DNA from: Svornostia abyssi
Lineage (GTDB): Bacteria; Actinomycetota; Thermoleophilia; Solirubrobacterales; Solirubrobacteraceae
Direction: 5' to 3'
Assembly: GCA_024666565.1 (NCBI GenBank)
Contig: CP088295.1
Span: 2,728,001 to 2,792,000 of the forward strand
Length of the DNA: 64,000 nt
The notes beneath the pieces were generated by a model. It did not search any database. It was not told the origin of the DNA and was given only the letters and a program-made list of their open reading frames with translations. The position numbers were made by a program, and so were the translations under genes. Of the stretch, positions 8,174 to 15,531 are shown piece after piece. Positions within the stretch are counted from its first letter, which is position 1; each line of letters starts with the position of its first letter.

Positions 8174-8410
8174 CTAGTGCGAGCTGAGACCGGCCGACGG
8201 TTCGTCCAGGAGAGAACCGGGCGTCACTCCCAACGCTTGAGCAAGACGCACGACTACTCGGACCCCCGGCTCGCGCTTGGCCCCTTCGTACCTGGAGACA
8301 TTCGCCATGTTCAGACCGGCCGCGAGCGCAAGCTCCTCTTGCGTCATGCCGGCGGCTTCGCGCGCGACCCGCAGATTCTTAGCGAAGACCTCCAGGGGAT
8401 CGGCGACCAC
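8174..8410 (-). CDS. XRE-family (Cro/C1) helix-turn-helix regulator
   Basis: Cro/C1 HTH domain: FAKNLRVAREAAGMTQEEL, then AAGLNMANVSRYEGAKREPG and VVRLAQALGVTPGSLL. I prefer the GTG start giving VVADPLEVFAKN (78 residues) because the domain begins there; a TTG at 8461 would add 17 residues but lies inside the palindrome that is probably its operator. 40 bp upstream of the HNH gene on the same strand. Divergent from a small secreted-protein gene, with TGTCGT-AA-ACGACA between them, so it likely represses both directions. Confidence 0.8.
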   Translation of the reverse strand: MVADPLEVFAKNLRVAREAAGMTQEELALAAGLNMANVSRYEGAKREPGVRVVVRLAQALGVTPGSLLDEPSAGLSSH

Positions 8411-8440
8411 CGGGCAGATCCCAACCTGCACGCGTCCGAT

Positions 8441-8468
8441 TTGCCATGTCGTAAACGACAAGTATGGT
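8441..8468 (+). promoter_or_regulatory. Promoter with an operator palindrome in the spacer
   Basis: -35 TTGCCA (8441-8446), 16 bp, -10 TATGGT (8463-8468). The spacer holds the perfect 6-bp-arm palindrome TGTCGT-AA-ACGACA (8447-8460), the probable site of the divergent XRE repressor. Predicted transcript start at about 8475. Confidence 0.55.
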
Positions 8469-8475
8469 TCTGCGT

Positions 8476-8799
8476 ATGTCCACCACTACGCGCTGTCGGA
8501 TCGTCGTCGGCCTTACGATGTTCCTCCTGGCACCCGGGCCCGCGACCACCGCCTGGGGCGCGAGCCCAAAGCAGCGCGCTGAGGCTGCCGTCGAGCGAGC
8601 CGTCAAGGGGAAGACCGTTGACGGCAAGCGGGTGACGCAGGCGGGCGCGACCTGTCGCCGCCTGTCGGGACGTCGCTACACCTGCACGTGGAACGGCATG
8701 GCGATCGCAGACGGGAGCCTCTGCGACGGAGCGGCCCGAGCCACCGTCTATCGCCGTTCGGTTGACGTGCGGCTCCGCGACAGTCGCTGCGACTCCTAG
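8476..8799 (+). CDS. Small secreted protein of the integrative element
   Basis: 107 residues from the ATG at 8476, which coincides with the predicted transcription start (leaderless); an in-frame ATG at 8464 lies in the -10 box. Signal peptide RCRIVVGLTMFLLAPGPATTAWGA, then a mature part with two cysteine pairs (GATCRRLSGRRYTCTWNG and GSLCDGAARA...DSRCDS). No known family recognised. Its promoter overlaps the palindrome assigned to the neighbouring XRE regulator, so it is probably switched with element activity. Confidence 0.6.
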   Translation: MSTTTRCRIVVGLTMFLLAPGPATTAWGASPKQRAEAAVERAVKGKTVDGKRVTQAGATCRRLSGRRYTCTWNGMAIADGSLCDGAARATVYRRSVDVRLRDSRCDS

Positions 8800-8841
8800 C
8801 CCCATTCGCTTGGTCACTCGCCTCGCGGCCGAACCCTAAGA

Positions 8842-8858
8842 TTGAGACTGATTCTCAA
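8842..8858. promoter_or_regulatory. Inverted repeat upstream of 8871 gene
   Basis: TTGAGA-CTGAT-TCTCAA, 6-bp arms, 13 bp before the GTG start of the next gene; possible operator. No regulator can be named. Confidence 0.35.
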
Positions 8859-8870
8859 CTGTGCGACCCT

Positions 8871-9332
8871 GTGCGTGTGGCCTACTCCAGTGATCCGAGC
8901 GAGCGCGCCAAACAGCTTGTCCGAGAGGGCAAGTTCGGTGGTGCTGGCCGGGGGCAGGGCCGACCACGGGTCAAGCGTGCCTCAGAGATCGCGGCCGAGG
9001 CCGCTGCCGGGCACGCAGACGAGATCGTCGCGGCGCTGCGCGCCGGCTTGGATCCGGACGAGTCGGCCGAGACTCGCAGTCGGGCCGCAGATCGATGGCT
9101 CCGCCTGGTCGTCCAGGAAGGCGCGCTCGCCCAACGGGAACGGTCCGAGGATCGAGCCGACGCCGATCAGTACGCGCGATTGACCGCTGATGAGGTCCGC
9201 CACGAGTTCGCCCAGATGCTGGCCGACGCTGTTCGCAGCGGAGAGCTGCCGGTTGGCGACGTGATCGAGCTGGCCGCCGCGATCCCGGACGCCGACGTCA
9301 TCGAAGACGTCGGTGTCGACCCGCTGCTGTAG
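8871..9332 (+). CDS. Hypothetical protein (element cargo)
   Basis: 153 residues, highly charged and helical. The N-terminus RAKQLVREGKFGGAGRGQGR is a basic Gly/Arg patch of the kind seen in small DNA-binding or terminase-like proteins of integrated elements; the C-terminus is acidic (VIELAAAIPDADVIEDVG). Started at GTG 8871; a second GTG follows 4 bp later out of frame. Function unknown. Confidence 0.55.
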   Translation: MRVAYSSDPSERAKQLVREGKFGGAGRGQGRPRVKRASEIAAEAAAGHADEIVAALRAGLDPDESAETRSRAADRWLRLVVQEGALAQRERSEDRADADQYARLTADEVRHEFAQMLADAVRSGELPVGDVIELAAAIPDADVIEDVGVDPLL

Positions 9333-9622
9333 CTGCTGGAGCGTCGGCTACGGGCCAGATTCGCGCCCTCTGCGGGCGGATTTTCAGATCGCTGACTTGG
9401 CGCGTTCGCATTCTTATGCGAATGACAGGTGCAGGGATTCCGCGTGCTGCCCGATCCTAAAAAGGGCGCATTTGCAGGTGTAATGGTCGACCTTACAGGT
9501 TGTCACACCGACCCAAGCCGCGTAACACTGCCGTCATGCCACACGGCCTGACGAACCCCGATCTCCGCATCGCTCGCCGGGCCGCGCACGCCGCACACCC
9601 CCGAACCGAGGGAGCACCCCAG
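9333..9622. other. Non-coding region with hairpin and short repeats, possible replication origin
   Basis: Comparatively AT-rich 290 bp without a convincing gene. It holds a perfect hairpin TTCGCAT-TCTT-ATGCGAA (9405-9422), three CAGGT words in the following 100 bp and the palindrome GGTCGACC. Placed upstream of the rep region it could contain the element origin or the promoter of the next gene (inference). Confidence 0.35.
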
Positions 9623-9817
9623 ATGCCTGCGCCTGCCACCGACGCCGTTCCCGCCACCGACCTGCTGCGCACGCTTAGCGTTCGCGAAGCCTCCGGCCCG
9701 CTTCGGCGGTTGGAAGACAAGGCGTGGGAAGAGCGGACCACCGTGTCCGATCTGGTGCGGCGGTCTCTCCGAGCCACGTTCCCGGACGTCTATGCGGCTG
9801 ATTCGGAGACCGCCTGA
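9623..9817 (+). CDS. Small ribbon-helix-helix-like protein
   Basis: 64 residues from the ATG preceded by GGGAGCA, 8 bp upstream. SVREASGPLRRLEDKAWEE then RTTVSDLVRRSLRATFPD: the TTVSDLVRRSL helix is typical of RHH/CopG-type DNA-binding proteins. Followed immediately by a strong terminator, so it is a single-gene unit. A role in copy-number or transfer control would fit its position before rep, but that is inference. Confidence 0.55.
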   Translation: MPAPATDAVPATDLLRTLSVREASGPLRRLEDKAWEERTTVSDLVRRSLRATFPDVYAADSETA

Positions 9818-9825
9818 AGCAAGCG

Positions 9826-9851
9826 AAAGAGGGCCCGCCCAGGCCCTCTTT
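9826..9851 (+). terminator. Strong hairpin terminator
   Basis: AAAGAGGGCC, loop CGCCCA, GGCCCTCTTT: a 10-bp perfect stem ending in TTT. Confidence 0.85.
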
Positions 9852-9881
9852 CGACGCGCACCTTCAGGAGACTACGAACAC

Positions 9882-10582
9882 ATGTTCGCACACATTCCCC
9901 ACATTCGCCACGGTGGTGACAGCCGCCCTTCTCGCCCTCGCCCGCACCTGGTGGTGGCGGCTCCCGGCCCCTACTCGATCAACTACCTCCGCTTGGACCC
10001 CGCACATGTCCTCGCCGAACCGGCCAGCTCCTGGTCGACTCCGTCACCGGGGATGTCCGCGAGAGAGATTCGTGCCTGGCGTGGTTCTGTCCCGGCCCCG
10101 CTTGCGGCCTCGCCAAGCAGCGGGTCGCCTGCGGGCGTCTTCTGCTCGGTCTGGACGATGCCGAGCAGGGCGGCCGCAGCGCAGCCCTGCTCACGCTCAC
10201 GCTGCGCCAGAGCGATCACATCGGCAGGGCCCGCCAGTCCTACGGCAGGGCCCTTGAGCAGATGCGCCGCGCGCCGCAGCGAGGCCGTCGCCGAGTCGAG
10301 GCAGCGTGCGCCGTCGAGTTCGGCCCGACCCATCGTCTCCATCTACACGCCGTGGTCCTGCATGACGGCATCCCGGTTGATCGCCTCGCCGAGGTGTGCC
10401 GCCGCTCGGGATTCGGGCATGTCCATGTGCGGACGATCGGACGATCTGCACAGGATCGTGCTGCCGTCGCGGCTTACTGGTCCAAGAGCCTGCAAGCCAC
10501 GGCGGTCGAGCTGCACCGCGGCCGGGGCCGTGTGGCACCCGCGACGTTTAGCCGCGGCTGGCAATCAATCACGGACAGCTGA
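9882..10582 (+). pseudogene. Rolling-circle-type replication initiator (RepSA-like), frameshifted
   Basis: Translation should start at ATG 9882, behind CAGGAG, giving MFAHIPHIRHGG and later YSINYLRLDPAHVLAEP. The frame then breaks near 10020-10024; one missing G (CCGGCC for CCGGGCC) would join it to GQLLVDSVTGDVRERDSC, which runs on to 10582. The second part has a zinc-like cluster (DSCLAWFCPGPACG), the HUH metal motif HRLHLHAVVLHDG and a late AAYWSKSLQA block like the catalytic-Tyr region of plasmid Rep proteins. No ATG/GTG/TTG exists in the second frame, which supports a real or artefactual single-base loss. It would start element replication. Confidence 0.65.
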
Positions 10583-10584
10583 CC

Positions 10585-10806
10585 ATGAGTGATTCCCGCG
10601 ACATCGCCTCTGCCCTGCGCATGGTCATCGCCCAGCACCCCGATGGCCTTCGCGTTCTCCGCGATCTAGACGCGGCACTGGCGGTCCTCACCGGTCACCC
10701 AACCGATGTCACGCACCTGTCGGATGGCGCTCGCCAGATCGTGCAGAACCTCGTGGACGCAGGCGTACACCGCGCTCCTCATCACCGAAAGGACAACGAC
10801 GCATGA
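10585..10806 (+). CDS. Hypothetical protein coupled to rep
   Basis: 73 residues, starting 2 bp after the rep stop. MSDSRDIASALRMVIAQHP, DLDAALAVLTGHP, ARQIVQNLVDAGVHRA: helical with no motif I recognise. Its stop overlaps the start of the next gene by 4 bp, so it belongs to a tightly coupled operon running to 12027. Confidence 0.55.
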   Translation: MSDSRDIASALRMVIAQHPDGLRVLRDLDAALAVLTGHPTDVTHLSDGARQIVQNLVDAGVHRAPHHRKDNDA

Positions 10807-11375
10807 CCATCGCCAATGCCGTTCCCCACGATCAGGAGACCATCGCAGCGGAGTTCAAGGCCGTCGCCGACCTGTTGCCCGCGCTCATCGACAACCCGCC
10901 GAGCGCCGATGCCGCGCCCGACGTCAAGGCCAAGGCGCTCGATCTCGCCATTGGCGAGGCACGGAGGCTCCTCGCCTTTCCGGGGAACGCGACCGGACCC
11001 ACGGGACGGCGGGCCAGTGCGTTCCTCGATGCGCTGCGCGCGCACAACGACGCCGTTCCGCGCGCCAAGCAGCGGGTGCTGGAGGGTCCGCCACCGATCA
11101 CCGCCGGAATCGCCCGGCTGGCGAGCGATCTGGCCGCCGATCCCAGCGCCGTCGACCGGACCGACCCCGGGATCGTCGCCGGCCTAGATGCCTCGTTGGG
11201 CGCGCGCCTGATCGCCCAGTACCACGCAGATGTCGAAGCGGCCCAAGAGCGGTTCGCAGAGGGATGCGACGAGCTGCTCTCGCGCATTCCCGTCGACTGG
11301 CGACGTATTGCCAACGCACCGACCCGCGCCGAGCGGATCGCACTCAGCAACATCCAGAACGGACTCGACGCATGA
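10803..11375 (+). CDS. Hypothetical protein (element operon)
   Basis: 190 residues, Ala-rich and helical: DQETIAAEFKAVADLLPAL, ASAFLDALRAHNDAVPRAKQ, DWRRIANAPTRAERIALSN. Start overlaps the previous stop (ATGA) and its stop overlaps the next start. No family recognised; proteins of this type commonly accompany Rep in actinobacterial integrated plasmids. Confidence 0.55.
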   Translation: MTIANAVPHDQETIAAEFKAVADLLPALIDNPPSADAAPDVKAKALDLAIGEARRLLAFPGNATGPTGRRASAFLDALRAHNDAVPRAKQRVLEGPPPITAGIARLASDLAADPSAVDRTDPGIVAGLDASLGARLIAQYHADVEAAQERFAEGCDELLSRIPVDWRRIANAPTRAERIALSNIQNGLDA

Positions 11376-11797
11376 CCCGGCAGATCATCAATGTCACCCG
11401 CGAGGAGGCCCTCGGGGTCCTGCGCCGCCGCCAACAGCCTTGGCCCGGCTTCCGCCCCGCTACAGGCGCGGAGGCTGACTTCATGCGCGAACAGCTCGCG
11501 CGTGATCGGCCAACCGACGGCGTGGAGCTGACGCGGCCGTTCGCATCGGAGGGCGAGCTAGTCACGGCCGCCCGAGCCGAGACCGCCGAGACCGAAGCCC
11601 GCTTGGCCGTAGTCCAGCGGCGCATCGCCGATGCTGAGGCCCGCATCCCGCTCGCCGATCGGTTCCCGGACGCCCGCGGAATGCTCATCGAGCTCGGCAT
11701 CGCCGAGCCCGCACCGGCCGACGCGCCGCCGAGGCTGGACCTCTCCGGCATCGACCCGAACAGCCCGTTCGGTCGCGCGATGAGAGGTGCCTGGTGA
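11372..11797 (+). CDS. Hypothetical coiled-coil protein (element operon)
   Basis: 141 residues. MTRQIINVTREEALGVLRRR, then a heptad-like stretch (ELVTAARAETAETEARLAVV...RIADAEARI) suggesting a coiled coil, and a Pro-rich C-terminus SGIDPNSPFGRAMRGAW. ATGA overlap with the gene before it. Function unknown. Confidence 0.55.
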   Translation: MTRQIINVTREEALGVLRRRQQPWPGFRPATGAEADFMREQLARDRPTDGVELTRPFASEGELVTAARAETAETEARLAVVQRRIADAEARIPLADRFPDARGMLIELGIAEPAPADAPPRLDLSGIDPNSPFGRAMRGAW

Positions 11798-12027
11798 TGA
11801 GCAGCTACCGAGTACTCCAGAGCGCAGTGCTTGAGATCATCGACGGCACGGAACGTGAGCCCGATACGGGTCGCATCAGGCAGCGGACAAGCGCGGCCAC
11901 CTTTCGGCCTGGCGATGTCATCCCCGCTGGCAGGCTCGCGCCAGCGCTCGAGCGCCGCCTGGCCGCGGGTGATCCTCGGGTAGAGAGCATCGTGATCCCT
12001 GGCTACGACCAGCCCAACGAGTCGTGA
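11797..12027 (+). CDS. Hypothetical small protein (element operon)
   Basis: 76 residues: MSSYRVLQSAVLEIIDGTER, RPGDVIPAGRLAPALERRL, PRVESIVIPGYDQ. The GDVIPAGRLAPALERRLA block resembles short head/tail-completion-like or hypothetical phage proteins, but this is weak. A GTG at 11794 is an alternative start. Last gene of the operon before the non-coding inverted-repeat region. Confidence 0.5.
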   Translation: MSSYRVLQSAVLEIIDGTEREPDTGRIRQRTSAATFRPGDVIPAGRLAPALERRLAAGDPRVESIVIPGYDQPNES

Positions 12028-12095
12028 GCCAGCCCGTCCACACCCTTTGCGCCTGCCGAGCGCATCCCACCGTGAGCGGGCGTTCCACCCCGCGA

Positions 12096-12167
12096 GCGAC
12101 CGCCGACCAGATCCGCCGGGTCGTGTCTTGGACCTGCCACCGAGATACGACCCGGCCGGCGGTCGGC
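12096..12167. repeat. Long imperfect inverted repeat before xis (possible oriT/origin or operator)
   Basis: Left arm GCCGGGTCGTGTCT (12115-12128), 14-nt spacer, right arm AGATACGACCCGGC (12143-12156): one mismatch in 14. An outer GACCGCC/GGCGGTC pair extends it. It fills the 163-bp gap before xis. Confidence 0.5.
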
Positions 12168-12190
12168 CTCAGCCCCGAAAGGACGCACCG

Positions 12191-12394
12191 ATGATTTCGC
12201 AGGCCGCTCCGAACGGCCGCGCTGCACTGCTGAGCGCCGACGAGGTGGCGGAATGGCTGGGCGTCAGCAGACGCGCCGTCTACGACTTGGCCCGTCGCGA
12301 GCATGATCCGTTGCCCGTCGTTCGCCTTGGTCGCATCCGGCGCTTCCAGCCCGAGCGCGTCTCCGCGTGGCTCGACGCCCAGGGGAGTCGCTAA
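12191..12394 (+). CDS. xis: Excisionase, MerR-like winged helix (Xis)
   Basis: 67 residues from ATG, with AAAGGA 8 bp upstream. SADEVAEWLGVSRRAVYDLA is the helix-turn-helix of the HTH_17 excisionase/AlpA type, followed by the wing PVVRLGRIRRFQPERVSAWL. In pSAM2-like elements Xis steers the integrase towards excision. It overlaps the integrase gene tail-to-tail by 4 bp (12391-12394), an unusual convergent arrangement for a pair that is usually co-directional. Confidence 0.85.
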   Translation: MISQAAPNGRAALLSADEVAEWLGVSRRAVYDLARREHDPLPVVRLGRIRRFQPERVSAWLDAQGSR

Positions 12395-13863
12395 GTCGCC
12401 TTCACGGCCGTCTGCTCGATCTGCCTCGCGAGGTGCTCGGACATCCGGTCGGACACATCGTCGCCCGCTCGCGCGTGCGCGTACCGAGCCGCCGTCCGCT
12501 GATCTGCGTGACCGGCGAACCGCTGGACCAAGTCGACAGAGAATGCCTCACGCGCTGCCGTGACATACGAATGCCTGAGACGGTGCAGTCCGAGCGGCTT
12601 GAGGCCGATGGCCTTCGCCGCGCGCTTGACGCGCCGCAGAAGCGCCGACGGATCCATGAGATCGCCCAGCGCGGTTCCGAGCACCGGATCGTCGTCACCT
12701 AGTGCGGGCTCGATCCCCAGCGACGCCGCGTGCGCCTTGCGGGCCCGCTCGAGCGCGATGAGGCCGTCGGCAACCTGCTGCGGCATCGGCACCGCGCGAC
12801 CCTTGCCGCTCTTCGGCTTCACGATCTTGCCGAGGTCGACTGAGCGCACAACCTGTAGCCGCGCGTCCGTGAACGACACGTCACCCCAGCGCAGACCGAC
12901 AAGCTCGCCCCGGCGTAGTCCGCAGAACCCACCCAGCAGAACCGCTGCGGCATCCCGCGCGTCGTCTGCCCTGCGCATTAGCCGCGCGTCCTCCCGGGCG
13001 TGCTGTCCGCCCGCCCGCATGATCCCTTCCTCGTCCCGGTGCGCGCCGCGGGCGAGTGCCGCGGCGAGCGCCACGATTTCCGCGGGCGTGAAGATCTGCT
13101 CATCGGTGGGCCGATCATCACGCGGACCTTCGACGTACTTCGCCGGGTTGGCTGCCAGCCCGAACCCGCCCGCCTCGGTCGGGCGGCAGGCGAAGGAGAG
13201 GATGGCCCGCGCGCGCACCAGCAACGCGCCCACCATCGTCACCGACAGTGCCCGCTCGCCTTCGATGGGCTTGCCGTCCTCGTCGCGCTTGGGGAGCTGC
13301 TCGCGGTCGCGAACGAAGGCATCGATGGCCGCATGGTCCAGCTCGGCCAACGGCACATGTCCAAGGTGGGGGAGAAGGTGTACGTCGAGCTGCGAGCGCC
13401 ACGACCGCCACGTGCTCGCCTTGACGGTGCGGCGCTTACCGGCGATCCACGTCTCTGCAACCTGTCCGAACGTCACCTGGTCGCCTTCCAGTGCCTTCGC
13501 CTGGTCCTGAAGCCGTCGCGCGCGCTCCCGCAGCTCCGCCGCCTTGATCTGCTCAGGGGTGGCGCTCTCCGTCGCCGCGCGCTGTCCCTCGTCGTATCGG
13601 CGCATGACGGCTGGCACCAGGCCGCGTGCCGCTGCCAGCGTGAGCGTGCCGTCGGGCATCGTGCGCCCGCTGCGCTCGACCCAGGCTCCCAGGGCCTCGC
13701 CTCCGGTCTTTGCGCGCTTGTCGCCCGTGGGCACCATCCACGCCGCGCCCGTGGGGTGGCCGTCGTCGGAGACCAGCCGCTCGACCTGCCGTCCGTCGGC
13801 ACGCCAGCGGGCATAGAACCGCGGTCCCTTGCCCTGGTCCTTGACCCTCAGCGTGGCCGTCAT
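12391..13863 (-). CDS. int: Tyrosine recombinase / site-specific integrase
   Basis: 490 residues from ATG 13863, which has GGAGG 6 bp upstream. N-terminal arm-binding and SAM-like core-binding domain (TFGQVAETWIAGKRRTVK, PHLGHVPLAELDHAAIDAF), then the catalytic domain: Arg about 316 in GFCGLRRGELVGLRWGDV, HRLRHSYVT (about 424), FAGHAD and the nucleophile Tyr about 460 in ARYAHA. It catalyses recombination between element and the tRNA-Gly 3' end. It sits at the attR side, reading inwards. Arm-like repeats CATCCCACAC lie just upstream. Confidence 0.95.
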   Translation of the reverse strand: MTATLRVKDQGKGPRFYARWRADGRQVERLVSDDGHPTGAAWMVPTGDKRAKTGGEALGAWVERSGRTMPDGTLTLAAARGLVPAVMRRYDEGQRAATESATPEQIKAAELRERARRLQDQAKALEGDQVTFGQVAETWIAGKRRTVKASTWRSWRSQLDVHLLPHLGHVPLAELDHAAIDAFVRDREQLPKRDEDGKPIEGERALSVTMVGALLVRARAILSFACRPTEAGGFGLAANPAKYVEGPRDDRPTDEQIFTPAEIVALAAALARGAHRDEEGIMRAGGQHAREDARLMRRADDARDAAAVLLGGFCGLRRGELVGLRWGDVSFTDARLQVVRSVDLGKIVKPKSGKGRAVPMPQQVADGLIALERARKAHAASLGIEPALGDDDPVLGTALGDLMDPSALLRRVKRAAKAIGLKPLGLHRLRHSYVTAAREAFSVDLVQRFAGHADQRTAARYAHARAGDDVSDRMSEHLARQIEQTAVKAT

Positions 13864-13877
13864 CGTGCCTCCGAAGC

Positions 13878-13917
13878 GTGTGGGATGAGATTCGCCATCC
13901 CACACACCATCCCACAC
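13878..13917. promoter_or_regulatory. Arm-type integrase/Xis sites, right end (inferred)
   Basis: GTGTGGGATG (13878-13887) and CATCCCACAC (13896-13905) form a hairpin, and CATCCCACAC repeats at 13908-13917. TGGGATG recurs at 13979-13985 beside the att core. The same word is found at the left end (2942-2962). Confidence 0.5.
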
Positions 13918-14002
13918 ACTGCGGCGCTTGTGGGGTCAGAACCGCCTAATTCATGGGGCCTGAGGTCCCCGTACGTACTGGGATGTCACTCCCGCGTATG
14001 TT

Positions 14003-14045
14003 TTCCCAAGCCGAAGGTCGCGGGTTCGAGGCCCGTCGTCCGCTT
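14003..14045 (+). repeat. attR: displaced tRNA-Gly 3' end, direct repeat copy 2
   Basis: 43 nt starting TTCCCAAGCCGAAGGTCGCG, matching 2829-2871 at 41 positions. The T-loop differs (TTCGAGG against TTCGACC). It is followed by a hairpin (CCCTG...CAGGG, 14046-14070) and CTCGCTTCTGGG, as behind the intact tRNA, so this is the original host 3' end. Confidence 0.88.
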
Positions 14046-14223
14046 CCCTGGCGGCCCGGCTCCGGCAGGGTCTTCTCGCTTCTGGGTGCTGCCGCGACGC
14101 ACGTAGGTCACCCGCTGCGTCCCGAACTCGGACCCGCGAGGCACCTTGTGTCGGCACACCCTTCCCGGCAGCGTCCCGACACGCGACGCCGCAGGAGGTC
14201 GGCGCGGTGGCGCCTGCGGTCGC

Positions 14224-14844
14224 TCAGCTTTCGGCGAGCCGGCGCGCCGCGGCCTGCGCTCGGGTGGCAATCTCCGCCGCGGACAGACCGAGCTCGTGCC
14301 GGTGATGGTGGTACAGCGCGGCGCCGAACGGGGCCATGACGACGTCCGCGAGCCATCGGGCCTCGTCGCCGCGGCCCAGGTCGGTCAGCAGGATGCCGAC
14401 GTGCTGATGCCACGCCCGGTAGGCCCCGGTTTGGAAGCGGGCGGCCGGGGCGGCGCCCTCCGACGCCCGGAGCAGCGGCAGCTGGGCCTCTGTGAGCGCG
14501 GCCAGCGCCTGCAGGAACGCGTCGAGGCGAGCTTCGGCGGCGGCGCCTGGGCCGAGCGACGGCGCCCCGGTGAGCACCGCGTCCTGCAGCGCGCGCTCGT
14601 GGGGATCGATGAGCGCGGCGACGATCCCCGCCTTGTCGGGGAAGCGCCGGTACAGCGTCCCCATCCCGACGCCGGCGGCAGCGGCGATCTGGCGCACGTC
14701 GGTCGCCTCCACGCCCTGCGCGGCGAAGAGCCCGCGCGCCGCGTCGAGGATCGCCTCACGGTTGCGTGCGGCGGCGCTGCGCTGGCGATCCCAGCCGCGG
14801 GGGCGGCCGGCCATCGGCAGCTCGAGCGATGCGGGTCCGGTCAT
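14224..14844 (-). CDS. TetR/AcrR-family repressor
   Basis: 206 residues from MTGPASLELPM (ATG 14814 is an alternative). HTH region NREAILDAARGLFAAQGVEA, QIAAAAGVGMGTLYRRFPDK; C-terminal ligand domain typical of SCO4942-type TetR proteins (YRAWHQHVGILLTDLGRGDE). Divergent from a YceI remnant and a rhodanese gene. Two copies of the palindrome CGGAGCGCGCTCCG in the 99-bp gap are its likely operators, giving autorepression and control of the rhodanese. Ligand unknown. Confidence 0.88.
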   Translation of the reverse strand: MTGPASLELPMAGRPRGWDRQRSAAARNREAILDAARGLFAAQGVEATDVRQIAAAAGVGMGTLYRRFPDKAGIVAALIDPHERALQDAVLTGAPSLGPGAAAEARLDAFLQALAALTEAQLPLLRASEGAAPAARFQTGAYRAWHQHVGILLTDLGRGDEARWLADVVMAPFGAALYHHHRHELGLSAAEIATRAQAAARRLAES

Positions 14845-14864
14845 CGCCGGCAACCCTAGCATTT

Positions 14865-14914
14865 GCGGAGCGCGCTCCGGCACTGCTACCGTGAGATCGC
14901 GGAGCGCGCTCCGC
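14865..14914. promoter_or_regulatory. Twin palindromic TetR operators
   Basis: CGGAGCGCGCTCCG occurs at 14866-14879 and 14900-14913, perfect 14-bp palindromes with centres 34 bp apart. The second extends to 16 bp (GCGGAGCGCGCTCCGC). Confidence 0.75.
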
Positions 14915-14943
14915 ACCATGTCCATCCAACACAGGGAGCACCC

Positions 14944-15054
14944 ATGAGCACGACCGCATCCGCACCGGCCCTCCGCGGCACCTACCACGCCGACCCGAGC
15001 CACTCGTCCTTCGAGGCTGGCACCCGCCACATGGGCGTCGGCACGTCCCAGTAG
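14944..15054 (+). pseudogene. YceI-family protein, truncated remnant
   Basis: 36 codons: MSTTASAPALRGTYHADPSH then SSFEAGTRHMGVGTSQ and a stop. The pattern GTY.xDPxHSSxxxxxRHM.V is the N-terminal strand region of the YceI lipocalin-like family (about 180 residues); everything after it is missing. It directly follows the TetR operators and precedes the rhodanese by 32 bp, so an internal deletion may have fused the promoter region to the rhodanese gene. It could still be translated as a leader peptide. Confidence 0.6.
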
Positions 15055-15086
15055 CCGTCCGACCCGATCACCGAGAGGAACCACCC

Positions 15087-15422
15087 ATGACCGCCACCAT
15101 CACGCGCGACGAGCTCCGGACGGCCATCGAGGCCGGCGAGGTCACCGTCGTCGAGACGCTCCGCGACCAGCACTTCGCCGAGGGCCACCTCCCCGGCGCG
15201 ATTCACATCCACTTTGAGGAGATCGGCGCCCGCGCCGCCGAGCTGCTGCCCGACAAGGAGCGCCCCATCGTCACCTACTGCTCGAACACCGCGTGCCGCA
15301 ACTCGGAGATTGCCGCCAACAAGCTTCGGTCGATGGGCTATGTCAACGTGCGCAAGTACGCGGAGGGCAAACAGGACTGGGAAGAGGCCGGCCTGCCGCT
15401 GGAGGTTCCGACGGCCGGGTGA
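15087..15422 (+). CDS. Rhodanese-like sulfurtransferase domain protein
   Basis: 111 residues, a single rhodanese domain: ITRDELRTAIEAGEVTVVET, GHLPGAIHIHFEEI, active-site loop YCSNTACRNSEIAAN with the catalytic Cys, and YVNVRKYAEGKQDWEEAGLP. Single-domain rhodaneses carry persulfide sulfur. GAGAGGAACC lies 5-8 bp before the ATG. Downstream of the TetR operators and YceI remnant; probably TetR-controlled. Confidence 0.9.
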   Translation: MTATITRDELRTAIEAGEVTVVETLRDQHFAEGHLPGAIHIHFEEIGARAAELLPDKERPIVTYCSNTACRNSEIAANKLRSMGYVNVRKYAEGKQDWEEAGLPLEVPTAG

Positions 15423-15531
15423 CGCGAGACGGAGTACGACGTGCCGGCAGGCGCCGTGGCAGGCCACGCCGTCGGCGACGCTCGCCCGCCCAGGGGTCGC
15501 GACCGGGCGGTCGCGACCCCGTGGACCGCCA

